64,000 nt of DNA from Zingiber officinale (GCF_018446385.1 NC_055986.1:101651344-101715343), one strand, 5' to 3'. Shown: positions 9,353 through 21,352, counted from the stretch's first letter. The notes: generated by a model not told the origin, from the sequence alone. Numbers and translations: made by a program.

Positions 9353-12131
9353 TGTCACGCCCCAGGTAGTCCCTGTCCGAAGAAATTTCGGCAGCATCTC
9401 CCCTGTACGGGTGACAATATGAATCTCAGTATACATATATTTATACCTCGGCTACACTCGGCCGGAACAATACACACAAATAGTAAACAATCCACGCAGT
9501 TATATTCAACATTTCTACACAGATATAATATGAACAATCCACGCAGTTATATAAAGAAAAGATGATATAGAAATCAACGAAGATATACGTACACATCCTA
9601 CTCCACTACAACGAAGAAACGAAATCCACGGAGTAATGAAATATTCGCAGCGGAAAACCAAAAGTAGTAAACCCAATGTGCGTCATAAAGTCCACAATAC
9701 AAACTCACATCCGAAGTATACGTATAAAAGCGAATACAGAAAAACGATATGTAGAAATCCTCGCGACCAAGGGGCTAGCGACTGGAATCTCTCCTGACGG
9801 CCTCAACCTGAAAAATAGTAACAACGGGGTGAGTTCAAAGAACTCAGCCGGTAAACCAATAGACATGTACAGCAATATATATCCACCAGTAATAACCTAA
9901 GGTACAGTCTACTAAACCATAGGATCAATAGTACAGTTCTCTAACCATACAACCTACGGTATAGTCTCCTAACAGTTCAACAGATATGCAGAGCTGAAAT
10001 AAACTGTAATAACCAACAATAGGCATAAAGCACAATCTATAGCAAGAATAATAAGAAAATGCATAACCGTAATAAACTGTACTCACTCGCGAGAACCTCG
10101 TATACAGAATATAAAGGTCGTCAGACAAATACAGCATGTATCCAGATGCATGTCAATCATATGCAATACCCAAGTGTATCATCCAATACGACAATCACAA
10201 TAAATGCAATATGTGCGTATGATGCAATATGACATGGTCACCAATCAGTCGTCTCGCACGCGATGGCGAGACCGAGTAGGTAGGGCTGTGACACTGCATC
10301 ACTACCCCGATGAGTGACCGAATGGACGGATGTCGGAGTACACCTATTCTCCTACCTCAAACATAGTGAGGGAGCGAACGCCTCAACTCCCGACGCAATG
10401 ACGGGAGGGATCCCTCGCTACCACTGCGATCACACTACCTATGAGCGGACCAATGAGCACTACAGAGCTACTGCCATACACACCCTGCGCGCCACTACCC
10501 ATGTGAAACACGCGCAGCTCATGTGGCCGACGAGCTCAACAATAATGGAGTCGCATCACCCAAAGATGCAATCATGCAGGATGGTACGATGCTACAAGAC
10601 ATACACCGAACATAGCCTCCTCCATATATGTGTGTGCCCAAAAGGTAAACGCATATATATATATAACCATGATAAAAATAGCATAAATCCAAAGACATCA
10701 CATATAGCAATGATGTAAGTATCATGAATCCAAGAGCATGTATCACACATGTAAAGCAACTAATCCAGTAGAGTAGAGCACTATAGATATGCATCTCTAT
10801 GAACATATATACACATGGCAAGAGATAAAAATATCCAATCTTGAAGTAAGGCAACTAGCAGATGAAGCATGTGATAGGTATCAACTAGCTAAGACCAAGA
10901 GAGAGAATAATCTACTATCTACCACTGGTAAGTATATATAAGCTACACATATCATAAGACATTATCAAAAGATAAGTCAGAGGGTACCGGCCTCAAAGAG
11001 AAGGTACAGTCAATCCAAATCCAAAGTCAACGTCGAGACGCCCGTCTCGAATCAAAGTCCTCAAGTCCCAGCTGCTATTGATGCTGGATCAAATGGTTAT
11101 TCCTATCGGAACCAAGATCACCTTCTCAGATCCTCACTGGTTTCCACAGAACATAATCCTCCTGAAATCCTTCCCTATTCAATTGGGTTCAAGGTGAGAT
11201 CAAGAACACCAACAGTACACAACCTCATCACCTGCTGGAAACAACTGGATCACGAAGGAATCAAGCAAAGACCACAGATCAACAAGAAATGGAGAACTCT
11301 AATCCAACAATACCTAATTCCAACCAGAACCTACCTCCAACCGGGACCTCAGTCAACAGCAACATAGAAGGGATCCAAGATCACCTTCACAGAACCTCCC
11401 CTCCCTAGATCGGATCAAGATTGGAATCAAGCACAAGATTGGAGATCACAGATCAAACCATAGCTAAACAATTCACCTACCTCAAAGATAGGTGACAACC
11501 AAGAGACGAGAAGGAATCGGTTGCTTACCTTCAAGGCCGGCAACGACACTGGAACAGAGCTAGGGCTTGGCAGGAACAATAGGATAAGATCAAGAGAACC
11601 GGGATGAAGTAAACCAGAAGAGGGGAAAGGGAAGGTCTACCGGTTGAAGAGGATGCAAGATCCGGCTCCTCACCGTGCCCTAGCCACCGAGAGGTCGTCG
11701 GACCGTCCGCGAGAGAGAAGGTCTGCGGTTGGATCGAAGCTCAATAGATGCCGATGCCGGCGAGGAAAGATCGCCGGAGCTGGAACCCTAATCCCGTGGC
11801 ATCGCTCGTCCGCGAGAGTGAGCACAGAGGAGAGATCAGGAAGAAGAGAGGGGAGAAGGGCGCGGCTTCGAGCAGGGGAGATCGGGGAAGGAATGAGTTA
11901 GGGATCGGCGATTTTGGGAAAGAAAAGGAAAAGAATTTGAATTTATAAATAAAACATTTCCTCACTTAAATTGGTATCACAAACAGGCTTTATCCGTGCC
12001 CACCGATTGATCCCCTCAAAACTCTCCATACGAGCTCCGAAAAATTCCCAGAAAATTTCTAAAAATTCTGGAAAAATTCTATAAGGCTATTTCTCAAATA
12101 ACCCTATTATTTAAATTTTCGAGATCTCACA
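9353..12131 (-). repeat. 3' LTR of the gypsy element (2779 bp)
   Basis: It begins TGTCACGCCCCAGG and ends GAGATCTCACA on the + strand. It is nearly identical to 16309-18589 except for roughly 500 bp, about 10092-10720, which is present here and largely missing from the other LTR. That extra block resembles 26280-26760 in the second gypsy LTR, so it is ancestral and was deleted from the 5' LTR rather than gained. The GC-rich open frame 11644-11901 recurs in the other LTR only because LTRs are copies. Confidence 0.9.
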
Positions 12132-12142
12132 TCCTCCCCTAC
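12132..12142 (-). other. Polypurine tract of the gypsy element
   Basis: On the - strand GTAGGGGAGGA abuts the start of the 3' LTR (TGTGAGATCTCG). This is the expected primer for plus-strand synthesis. The same position in the second gypsy element (28692-28703) is also a purine run with the same downstream text (aataaaaatttggtccccaaattt on the + strand). Confidence 0.75.
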
Positions 12143-12255
12143 TAATAAAAATTTGGTCCCCAAATTTCGCTATAACCAACAGCAAACACTCAAATATAAC
12201 CAAACAGTATAAATGTTGAAAGAAACTCTAACCCACATACCTCAAGTAAAAAGAT

Positions 12256-13534
12256 GAGGGTATCGAGCTCGGATCGTATCCTCCAACTCCCAAGTAGCCT
12301 CCTCGTCAGAATGATGCTGCTATCCGACTTTAACCAGTCGGACAGTCTTGTTCCGCAGCTGACGCTCTCTATGGTCCAGAATCCGCACCGGAACCTCCTC
12401 GTAAGTAACATCAGGCTGAATAAGAACAGATATATCTGACAGAACTTGTGCCGGATCGGATACGTATCTCCTAAGCATAGATACGTGGAATACATCGTGA
12501 ATGCCAGCTAGAGATGGTGGTAGCGCCAGACGATAAGCTACTGCTCCAATCCTCTCTAAGATCTGGAATGACCCAATATATCGGGGAGCTAGCTTACCTC
12601 GGAGACCAAATCTCTTCACCCCTTTCGTGGGTGAAACTCTAAGAAATACATGATCACCAATGGAGAACTCCAGGGGTCTCCGTCTCTGATCAGCATAACT
12701 CTTCTGACGGTCCTGAGCCTCTGACATCCTCCGTCTGATAGTACGAACTAACTCTGCATTCTGCTGAGCTCTCTGAGGTCCTACCAACTGGGCCTCCCCA
12801 ACCTCTTCCCAGAGGATGGGTGTCCGACAAGGCCTACCATACAACGCCTCAAACGGTGTCATCTGGATAGCAGAATGATAGCTGTTGTTGTAGGAGAACT
12901 CCACCAATGGCAGGTGGTCCTCCCAACTGCCTCCGAAATCCATAACGCAAGACCTCAGCAAGTCCTCCAAAGTTTGAATGGTCCGCTCTGACTGTCGATC
13001 TGTCTGCGGATGGAATGTCGTACTGAAACGGAGTTGTGTGCCCAAAGCCTGCTGCAGACTCTGCCAAAATCGGGACGTAAACCGTGGGTCTCTATCCGAT
13101 ATAATGCTCAACGGTACACCATGTAATCTGATAACCTCACGATAGTATAGCTCTGCTAATCGATCCAGCGAATCGGTCTTCCGGATCGCTATAAAATGTG
13201 CGGATTTGGTTAATCGGTCAACGATTACCCAAATCGCATCATGGCCTCGTCGAGTCCTAGGCAATCCTACCACGAAATCCATAGTAATATGCTCCCACTT
13301 CCACTCTGGAATAGGGATCCTCTGAAGTAACCCAGCAGGTCTCTGGTGCTCATCCTTCACCTGCTGACAGATAAGACATCTAGCAACAAACTCCGCGATG
13401 TCCTTCTTCATACCGTTCCACCAATAGGAACGCCTCAAATCCCGATACATACGGGTCTCGCCTGGGTGGATAGCAAATCTAGAGCGATGAGCCTCCTGAA
13501 GTAACTCCTCCATGACCGGGTGAGACTGAGGCAC
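12256..13534 (-). pseudogene. Gypsy integrase with chromodomain
   Basis: 404 codons are open from 13534 to 12320. Order: zinc-binding HHCC region (HPGETRMYRDL with YWWNGMKKDIAEFVARCLICQQ), catalytic core (MDFVVGLPRTRRGHDAIWVIVDRLTKSAHF; IISDRDPRFTSRFW; a later Glu region with HPQTDRQSERTIQTLED), a GDHVFLRVSP stretch and a chromodomain start. The Trp expected after VRLVKVG is a TAG stop (12320-12322). Beyond it the chromodomain text continues to 12256 (EEATWELEDTIRARYPHLF). The chromodomain marks the chromovirus branch, which targets insertion to particular chromatin. One base change (TGG to TAG) separates the two parts. Confidence 0.92.
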
Positions 13535-13737
13535 ACATAATCTGCCTCGTAAATAAACAATACCTCGCTATCTCGCAAAATCGGTCACGTCCGAAGCTAT
13601 CCGCCGCTAATGAATCAGAATGCCGATCTCCTACCGAGCCTCTCGAATCCTCATCCCGATCGACGATCGAGCAACCATAGTAACAAGAATACCCTGCTGT
13701 CTCTGCTCCTCAAGGCCCAACTCGGCGAATCCACAGA

Positions 13738-14256
13738 TCAAGTCCGTGATCGACTCGATGACAAGCTAAAGTCCTCTAGACTTCCCAGTGCATCAAGAAC
13801 CACATTAGCTTTACCCGGATGGTAACTAATAGTACAATCATAATCCTTCAGGAACTCCATCCATCTCCTCTGTCGGAGATTGAGTTCCTTCTGTGTGAAA
13901 ATATATTTGAGACTCTTATGATCAGTAAGAATCTCAAAAGTAATACCATAAAGATGATGTCGCCAAATCTTCAAAGCAAAGATAATAGCGGCTAGCTCTA
14001 AATCATGTACTGGGTAGTTCTTCTCATGCTCCTTCAATTGACGAGAAGCATAAGAGACTACCCTACCGTGTTGCATCAATACAGCACCCAAGCCCTGAAG
14101 AGATGCGTCTGTATAAAGTACGAATCCGTCATCACCAGAAGGTAAAACCAAAACTGGTGCTGATACTAATCTCCGCTTCAGCTCCTGGAAGCTGGTCTCG
14201 CAAGCCTCTGACCACGTGAACTTCATGCCTTTCCTAGTCAGACGTGTCAATGGCAT
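13738..14256 (-). pseudogene. Gypsy RNase H
   Basis: 172 codons. [18 protein letters not shown] gives the first acidic residue, [20 protein letters not shown] the Glu helix and [14 protein letters not shown] the next Asp, as in Ty3/gypsy RNase H. The end, [15 protein letters not shown], is the usual linker into integrase with the normal ADALSR changed to LDALG. A short disrupted stretch (13535-13737) separates it from integrase. Upstream an in-frame stop near 14281 (CGA to TGA) splits it from reverse transcriptase. It belongs to the same polyprotein as its neighbours. Confidence 0.92.
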
Positions 14257-14346
14257 AGCAATGCTGGAGAAACCCTCAACGAATCATCGGTAATATCCAG
14301 CCAAGCCCAAGAAACTACGAGTCTCCTGAACTGACTTCGGCTGCTC

Positions 14347-14945
14347 TCAGCTGGTGATAGCCTCGATCTTCTGAGGATCTACTGAAATACCACGGCTAGA
14401 CACCACATGTCCCAGAAAACCAACTGAGGATAGCCAAAATGCACACTTGCTGAACTTCGCATACAAATGATGTTGTCGAAGAGTCTCCAAGACTATACGA
14501 AGATGCTGTGCATGTTCCTCCTCAGAACGCGAATAGATCAATATATCATCGATAAACACAATAACAAACTGATCTAGGTACTCCAGAAAGATACGGTTCA
14601 TCAGATCCATAAATACTGCGGGAGCATTGGTAAGCCCGAATGGCATTACCAAAAACTCGTAATGCTCGTATCTGGTGCGAAATGCTGTCTTCTGAATGTC
14701 AGAATCTTTAACTCTCAGCTGATGATATCCAGACCGCAGATCGATCTTAGAATACACTGATGTATCTCTAAGCTGATCAAATAAATCCTCGATCTGTGGC
14801 AAAGGGTACTTATTTCTGATAGTCACTGCATTCAGCTGCCTGTAATCGATGCACAACCTCAGAGTACCATCCTTCTTCTTGACAAATAGTACTGGAGACA
14901 CTAAGGTGGAATACCGTGGGGTTCTCCACAAGGACATCGAAATGC
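14347..14945 (-). pseudogene. Gypsy reverse transcriptase, N-terminus deleted
   Basis: Readable from [22 protein letters not shown] through [37 protein letters not shown] and the catalytic FIDDILIYS, where both Asp residues of the DD pair are present. It ends at a TGA (14347-14349) where Trp is normal. The segment before [10 protein letters not shown] is missing and the frame joins gag-derived text, so the protease and first part of reverse transcriptase have been deleted. It copies element RNA into DNA in intact relatives and cannot do so here. Confidence 0.92.
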
Positions 14946-14959
14946 TCCTGCCCGTGCAT

Positions 14960-16044
14960 GCCATATACAACTGCTGCAGGGGAAGCTGTCCTTTGTTGAC
15001 GATGCGAAGATTGGCCTTTCGGCCCACCTTGCTGAGTCCCGGACTGACCAAACCGTCCTCCCGGAACAGAAATCCCGGAAGCTACAAGCCGAGCCTTTAG
15101 CGAATAGTCTCGGCTCACGTGCCCAGGCAGTTTACAATAATAGCAAACTAACTGTCCCAGAATGCATGCAGCGATGATGTGATCTCGGGACCCATATCGG
15201 GTGAAGTGAGAGTCACCGGTGGATAGTTTCCGGTTCTGCTGAGAAGACCGGGAACGTCCTGATGAAGATTGTCCTAACTTTTGGGGTCGGCCAGATGACC
15301 CTGAAGTACCCTGACCCATCTGAGTGCAACTGCTCTGCTGTTGTCCCGTAATCTGTGGCTGCTGGATTTGTCCGGAAGTCCGATCAGTCTGCTTCCTCTT
15401 CTTGTCCGCATTCACCCTCTGATGAGCAGACTCAATCATAAGAGCTCTATCCAGTGCCTCTGTGTATGGTGAACTACCAAAATCGGCAACCTTCACCTGA
15501 AGATGCCCGTCCAGTCCTTGGACAACCTGAAGCATACGAGATCTATCTTCGGCAACTAACTCAGGACAGAACCTGGCCAACCGATTAAATTCGGCATTAT
15601 ACTCCATCACTGAACGGTTATTCTGCCGAAGACTCAGAAAATCCTGCCGACGTGTCATCTGATACACCGGGGGAAAAATACTGACTCTCGAATGCCTCTC
15701 TGAGTCTCACCCAGATAATATGTTGCTCGCCTATATCGAGCGCTGCGTGTCCCACCATATCTCTACCTCATCTCGTACCTAAAGTACGCAGTAGTAGGCA
15801 CGACTGGAGGGGGTGTCGGGTATACAAAAGGTGATACCACTAGTGGTACAGTCGAGGTATGTACCTATGATGTCGAAACCGTCGGGGTCTTATAATCCGA
15901 CGTGCCTATAATATCCTGACGAGTCTGTCCCTGACGGACAAGCTCGACCCTAGCAGATCTCTCTGGAGACTCTATCTCCGGAGAATCTATCGGCCTCTTA
16001 CGTGGATGACCGTGTCTCAGTATCGGAACACGTGTATGTACCAT
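14960..16044 (-). pseudogene. Gypsy gag, fused by deletion to downstream text
   Basis: Capsid/nucleocapsid precursor. A Met codon at 16042-16044 opens a basic, Pro-rich N-terminus that meets a stop near 15873. The main open part is 15667 down to about 14965 and has capsid text (FLSLRQNNRSVMEYNAEFNRLA, FCPELVAEDRSRMLQVVQGL), a Ser/Gln-rich linker and one zinc knuckle, CYYCKLPGHVSRDY, in which the last Cys is Tyr. After AAVVYG the normal protease (DSGATHSFI-type) is absent and the frame runs into the reverse transcriptase region out of phase, so 15667-14810 is a chimaeric open frame. Confidence 0.85.
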
Positions 16045-16291
16045 ATCTGTAACAAAATGTTACCCAGATATCACTACAGGTATAAGAACTGAAAAATTAC
16101 CTAAATTACCTATTTGCTGTCTGGAGATATCCTGTCGTTGCTTAGTCCCCTAAAGAACCTCGTCAAAATACCTCGGAATTCCGAAATGAGAAAATCGACG
16201 GAATCCGTACAAATCTAAAATACCGAGAAATGCTCACGAAAGTAAGCATCGTAAATCCGAAACCCGATAAGTAGGTATCGCAAAACTTTGC

Positions 16292-16303
16292 TCTGATACC
16301 AAA
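16292..16303 (-). other. Primer binding site (initiator Met tRNA)
   Basis: On the - strand TGGTATCAGAGC lies a few bases inside the 5' LTR end (spacer of about five bases). It is a perfect match to the standard initiator-Met primer site and fixes 16309-18589 as the 5' LTR. Confidence 0.85.
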
Positions 16304-16308
16304 TAAAT

Positions 16309-18589
16309 TGTCACGCCCCAGGTAGTCCATGTCCGAAGAAATTTCGGCAGCATCTCCCCTGTACGGGTGACAATATGAATCTCAGTATACATATATCTAT
16401 ACCTCGGCCGGAACAATACACACAAATAGTAAACAATCCACGCAGTTATATTCAACATTTCTACACAGATATAATATGAACAATCCACGCAGTTATATAA
16501 AAAAAAGATGATATAGAAATCAACGAAGATATACGTACACATCCTACTCCACTACAACGAAGAAACGAAATCCACAAAGTAATGAAATATTCGCAGCGGA
16601 AAACCAAAAGTAGTAAACCCAATGTGCGTCATAAAGTCCACAATACAAACCCACATCCCAAGTATACGTATAAAAGCGAATACAGAAAAACGATATCTAG
16701 AAATCCTCGCGACCAAGGGGCTAGCGACTGGAATCTCTCCTGACGGCCTAAACCTGAAAAATAGTAACAATGGGGTGAGTTCAAAGAACTCAGCCGGTAA
16801 ACCAATAGACATATACAGCAATATATATCCACCAGTAATAACCTAAGGTACAGTCTCCTAAACCATAGGATCAATAGTACAATTCTCTAACCATACAACC
16901 TACGGTATAGTCTCCTAACAGTTCAACAGATATTGAGAGCTGAAATAAACTGTAATAACCAACAATAGGCATAAATCACAATCTATAGCAAGAATAATAA
17001 GAAAATGCATAACTGTAATAAACTGTACTCACCTGCGAGGCTTGAGCAAATGACTGTGGACATACACAGACAAAGATAGTCAGAGCAAATAAGCATGTAT
17101 CCTGTATGCATGTCAATCATATGCAGTCACCCAAGTGTATCATCCAATATGCAACAATCACAATAAATGTAATATGTGCATATGATCCAATATGCATGTA
17201 TCACACATGTAAAGCAACTAATCCAGTAGAGTAGAGCACTATAGATATGCATCTCTATGAACATATATACACATGGCAAGAGATAAAAATATCCAATCCT
17301 GAAGTAAGGCAACTAGCAGATGAAGCATGTGATAGGTATCAACTAGCTAAGACCAAGAGAGAGAATAATCTACTATCTACCACTGGTAAGTATATATAAG
17401 CTACACATATCATAAGACATTATCAAAAGATAAGTCAGAGGGTACCGGCCTCAAAGAGAAGGTACAGTCAATCCAAATCCAAAGTCAACGTCGAGACGCC
17501 CGTCTCGAATCAAAGTCCTCAAGTCCCAGCTGCTATTGATGCTGGATCAAATGGTTATTCCTATCGGAACCAAGATCACCTTCTCAGATCCTCACTGGTT
17601 TCCACAGAACATAATCCTCCTGAAATCCTTCCCTATTCAATTGGGTTCAAGGTGAGATCAAGAACACCAACAGTACACAACCTCATCACCTGTTGGAAAC
17701 AACTAGATCACGAAGGAATCAAGCAAAGACCACAGATCAACAAGAAATGGAGAACTCTAATCCAACAATACCTAATTCCAACCAGTACCTACCTCCAACC
17801 GGGACCTCAGTCAACAGCAACATAGAAGGGATCCAAGATCACCTTCACAGAACCTCCCCTCCCTAGATCGGATCAAGATTGGAATCAAGCACAAGATTGG
17901 AGATCACAGATCAAACCATAGCTAAACAATTCACCTACCTCAAAGATAGGCGACAACCAAGAGACGAGAAGGAATCGGTTGCTTAACTTCAAGGTCGGCA
18001 ACGACACTGGAACAGAGCTAGGGCTCGGCAGGAACAATAGGATAAGATCAAGAGAACCAGGATGAAGTAAACCAGAAGAGGGGAAAGGGAAGGTCTACCG
18101 GTTGAAGAGGATGCAAGATCCGGCTCCTCGCCGTGCCCTAGCCACCGAGAGGTCGTCGGACCGTCCGCGAGAGAGAAGGTCTGCGGTTGGATCGAAGCTC
18201 AATAGATGTCGATGCCGGCGAGGAAAGATCGCCGGAGCTGGAACCCTAATCCCGTGGTATCGCTCGTCCGCGAGAGTGAGCACAGAGGAGAGATCAGGAA
18301 GAAGAGAGGGGAGAAGGGCGCGGCTTCGAGCAGGGGAGATCGGGGAAGGAATGAGTTAGGAATCGACGATTTTGGGAAAGAAAAGGAAAAGAATTTGAAT
18401 TTATAAATAAAACATTTCCTCACTTAAATTGGTATCCCAAACAGGCTTTATCTGTGTCCGCCGATCGATCCCCTCAAAACCCTCCATACGAGCTCCGAAA
18501 AATTTTCAGAAAATTTCTAAAAATTCTGGAAAAATTCTATAAGGCTATTTCTCAAATAACCCTATTATTTAAATTTTCGAGATCTCACA
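16309..18589 (-). repeat. 5' LTR of the gypsy element (2281 bp)
   Basis: It begins TGTCACGCCCCAGGTAGTCC and ends GAGATCTCACA on the + strand. It matches 9353-12131 closely along its whole length but lacks about 500 bp: near 17190 the text jumps from gatccaatatgcatg to tatcacacatgtaaag, whereas the 3' LTR has the long block in between. By eye the remainder differs at only about 1-3 percent of positions, implying a fairly recent insertion. Confidence 0.9.
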
Positions 18590-19521
18590 CCTTTTAAATA
18601 TTTAATAATTCGTTTAACCAAGGATAAATGGGACTCTTTTGCACAAGTTTGGTATCGGACACACATACTAACTATAAATAAAATGTCAGGTCGGCTTGCA
18701 GTTAGATAAAGTATACTTCCTATCATGCTTCTATAAAATTTTAAGTCAACAGATTTATCATTTTCGTCACTATCAAGATTAATGTTACTTGTCATAGGTG
18801 TTTTAAGTTCTTTTGAGTGTTTCATACCAAATTTTTTAATAAGGTCTTTTGTGTATTTAGTTTGATGTACATAGTTACCATCTTTAGTCTGTAAAATTTG
18901 AAGGCCTAAAAAATAGTTTAATTCACCAACCAAACTCATTTCAAATTCATTTTCCATTAAAGTTACAAATTTGTTCAAGAATTGTGAGTTAGTTGAACCA
19001 AATACAATATCGTCAACATAAACTTGAGCTATGAAAATGTCTGAATTAAAAGTTTTAATAAAAAGTGTAGGATCAATTTGTCCTTCTTTAAACCCTTTTG
19101 ATTTTAGAAAGCTAGACAGTCTTTCATACCAAGCCCTAGGTGCTTGTTTTAGTCCATATAATGTCCTTTTTAGCTTAAAGACATATGTTGGGTTCTCTAG
19201 ATCCTCAAATCCAGGTGGTTGACTCACGTAGAATTCTTCCTTAATATGTCCATTTACAAAAGTAGATTTAACATCCATTTGGTATAACTTGAAACCTTTA
19301 AATGCTGCATAAGCTAGCAACATTCTAATTGATTCAAGTCTGGCTACCGGGGCATAAGTCTCGTCGTAATCTAGTCCTTCAACTTGACTAAACCCTTTCG
19401 CTACTAGACGAGCTTTATTCCTTAAGATTTCCCCTTGATCATCTAATTTGTTCCTAAACACCCATTTTGAGTCAATGACTGTCTTATCTTTTGGTGGAGG
19501 TACTAAATCCCAAACCTGATT
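18590..19521 (-). pseudogene. Copia reverse transcriptase (SIRE-type)
   Basis: Open from 19461 to the gypsy insertion point. The text includes [58 protein letters not shown], the intact catalytic motif [30 protein letters not shown] and [15 protein letters not shown]. It ends [11 protein letters not shown] where the gypsy LTR starts; the last residues of the open frame are LTR-encoded. A TGA near 19519-19521 (normally Arg) separates it from the integrase side. Its C-terminal continuation lies 9.2 kb away at 9352. Confidence 0.92.
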
Positions 19522-20007
19522 TCATTCAAACTGGTTTAACTCCTCTTGCATCGCAATTACCCAATCAGGTTTTGTCAAGGCATCATTTATGTTTTTAGGT
19601 TCAATTTTGGATATTAGTGTTATTTGACTTAAGTTCCTAAAAGCATATCTTGTTTGAACCTTTAGTTCAGGATTCCCTATGATTTGATCAATTGGATGAT
19701 TAGGATTAGATTTTAATATTCGTGGATTAGAATTTTCATGCGGGTTGGTTTGTGCTAGCTTTTCTTCTTCTTCTTGATCAACTGAACCATGTTGATTAAT
19801 AGAAATATTGTCGTTTTCATTAAAGGTTACATTAGTGGTTTCCTCAATTTTTAAAGTAGACTTATTATAAGCCCTATAGGATCTACTTGTAGGTGAATAG
19901 CCCAGAAAGATTCCTTGTTGAGTTTTTGAAGTAAATTTACCTAAGTAATCTTTAAGATTTAATATATGCACATTACAACCAAATACTCTAACAATCGATT
20001 GAAGCAT
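19522..20007 (-). pseudogene. Copia integrase C-terminus and linker
   Basis: 161 codons beginning in RVFGCNVHILNLKDYLGKF and continuing GIFLGYSPTSRSYRAYNKST, the conserved C-terminal part of copia integrase, then an acidic linker ending NINDALTKPDWVIAMQEEL, which leads into reverse transcriptase. The first few residues come from the flanking repeat. The catalytic core, protease and gag that should lie at higher coordinates are absent, so the element is truncated at about 20005. Confidence 0.9.
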
Positions 20008-20360
20008 GTCAATCGATCCACGGATCGATTCAACGTGCTTCTATGCACGGAAGAACCATATGAATCGATTGGCTGATCGATCCAGTCTGACCGATCGATC
20101 AGCTAATCGATTCCTCAGCTCTCTGTTTGCAGGACTAAGTTCCACAATTGATCGGCTGATCGATCCATGGCCAATCGATCAGCTGATCAATTCAACAGCT
20201 CTCTGTACGCGGAAGTCGCGTCTCAATCGATCGGCTGATCGATCGAGGACTCCTCAATCGATCAGCTGATCGATTCAGCAACCTTCTGTTCGCGGGATAT
20301 TTCTCCCGATCGATCGGCTGATCGATTGAGGACTCCTCAATCTATCGACTGATCGATTAG
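20008..20360. repeat. Array of short GATC-type palindromes
   Basis: About a dozen repeats of atcgatcggctgatcgat and close variants occur between 20020 and 20360, spaced about 20-70 bp apart with phrases such as agctctctgt and gaggactcctcaa between them. Each repeat can form a short hairpin. The array adjoins gypsy LTR text and is probably an LTR-internal tandem region. No gene is seen. It abuts the truncation point of the copia element. Confidence 0.7.
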
Positions 20361-20533
20361 GTTTCTGATTTTTGCAAAAATCCACCCGAAACTCATTCCC
20401 AACTCACATGTATCAACTACCAGTATAAAAATACTACTAGGCATGACATTACTTATAGTTTACTGTCTACTATCAAGACAATGAGGAGTCTAAGCATGGC
20501 ATAGGGTATAACTTCACAAATCATGATACTTAA

Positions 20534-21352
20534 TGATCCCGTCCAAGCGGTGAGTAGATGGACGCTGGGGACGTGGCACTCTCCGTTGTCCTTTGATGAT
20601 GATGTAGACCTCCAGCGAACCTGCAAAGAAACCGAGCCGGGAGGGGTTTCCCGGCGACGACCCTCCGACGCTCAAGTCAGGCAACGAGAAAGGAGAAGAA
20701 ACAAGCAGTGGTCGGGGGAAAAAAGTCCCCCTCTTCGAAATCTGGGGGTCCTTATATAGGACCCTGGGAGGCACGTGCACGCTTTTCGAGGCGTGCACGT
20801 GTCTCCCCCATACCTCAAAGTGGGCTTGTCAGAAAAGTCTGCCTGACGCCATACCGCAACAGTCCAAGCATGTCCATGATGGGACAGTGGAACCTTCCAT
20901 CATACGATCCTGCGTATGACCCGACGCTAACCATGCCGGTTGTTGGCGGCCGCAGTCCCTAAACTGATCTCCTCAACTGTCCCCTGTCATCCTCTTGTCG
21001 TGCCTATTACTAGTTTGATCGAGCTAGCCGCTTGGACCTCCTCCACCGTACGGGATTATGAGATCATCGATCCGTTCGGAGCGGACATGGTCTTGTGCTT
21101 GGATGAGGGGCCACATTGGCCTATGGCTCGGCCGAGCGGCTTATCCGCTCGGCACCTGCGGTCTTTTACCTTTGAGCATCGGAAACCCAACCCTCTGTTG
21201 GGCTCACTTTCATTCGGTTTGAGGGGCTCCAGGCCGGTCGGCCCTAACCCCCGTCCAGTCGGCCGGACCTTAGGGTTGACCCTCCAGTCTCTTGACTTTC
21301 GTGTGTCATTGACCCCCCTCGATATGGGTCCCCCGTCTTTACAACCTGATCA
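20534..21352 (-). mobile_element. Tat-like gypsy solo LTR
   Basis: 819 bp with ends TGATC and GATCA and a perfect 5-bp duplication cttaa (20529-20533 and 21353-21357). On the - strand it carries a TATA box (CTATATAAGGACC, about 20749-20761) followed by GACTTGAGCGTCGGAGGG and CCCGGCTCGG, the same order as in the LTRs at 31679-32363 and 60261-61156. No internal region is present, so it is the product of LTR-LTR recombination. It lies inside another gypsy LTR. Confidence 0.85.

Larger units (their letters stand above)
9353..18589 (-). mobile_element. Complete-ended Ty3/gypsy chromovirus-like element
   Basis: The element is 9237 bp on the - strand, with LTRs at 9353-12131 (3') and 16309-18589 (5'), a polypurine tract, a tRNA-Met primer site, and gag, reverse transcriptase, RNase H, integrase and chromodomain remnants in gypsy order. 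A perfect 5-bp target duplication, ccttt, lies at 9348-9352 and 18590-18594. It sits in the copia reverse transcriptase/RNase H junction: on the - strand the copia text runs [11 protein letters not shown] before and TINVGI after it. Internal stops and a gag-to-RT deletion make it non-autonomous. Confidence 0.93.
5377..20007 (-). mobile_element. SIRE-type Ty1/copia element, truncated, with two nested insertions
   Basis: The element is read on the - strand. It comprises the 3' LTR (5377-6789), a polypurine tract, a long non-coding 3' region (6804-7940), the polymerase C-terminus (7949-8023), RNase H (8895-9352), reverse transcriptase (18590-19521) and the integrase C-terminus (19522-20007). Two insertions interrupt it: a fold-back element at 8024-8894 and a gypsy element at 9353-18589. 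Each is flanked by its own 5-bp duplication, and removing them restores the order of copia motifs. The reverse transcriptase motif [10 protein letters not shown] and the long purine-flanked 3' region fit the SIRE/Maximus lineage. Integrase core, protease, gag and 5' LTR are absent beyond 20007. Confidence 0.85.

Noticed and set aside
11644-11901. 85-aa Arg-rich frame, repeated at 18102-18359
   Set aside because: It recurs only because both are LTRs of the same gypsy insertion. It is antisense to the element and GC-rich, with alternative open frames over the same bases.
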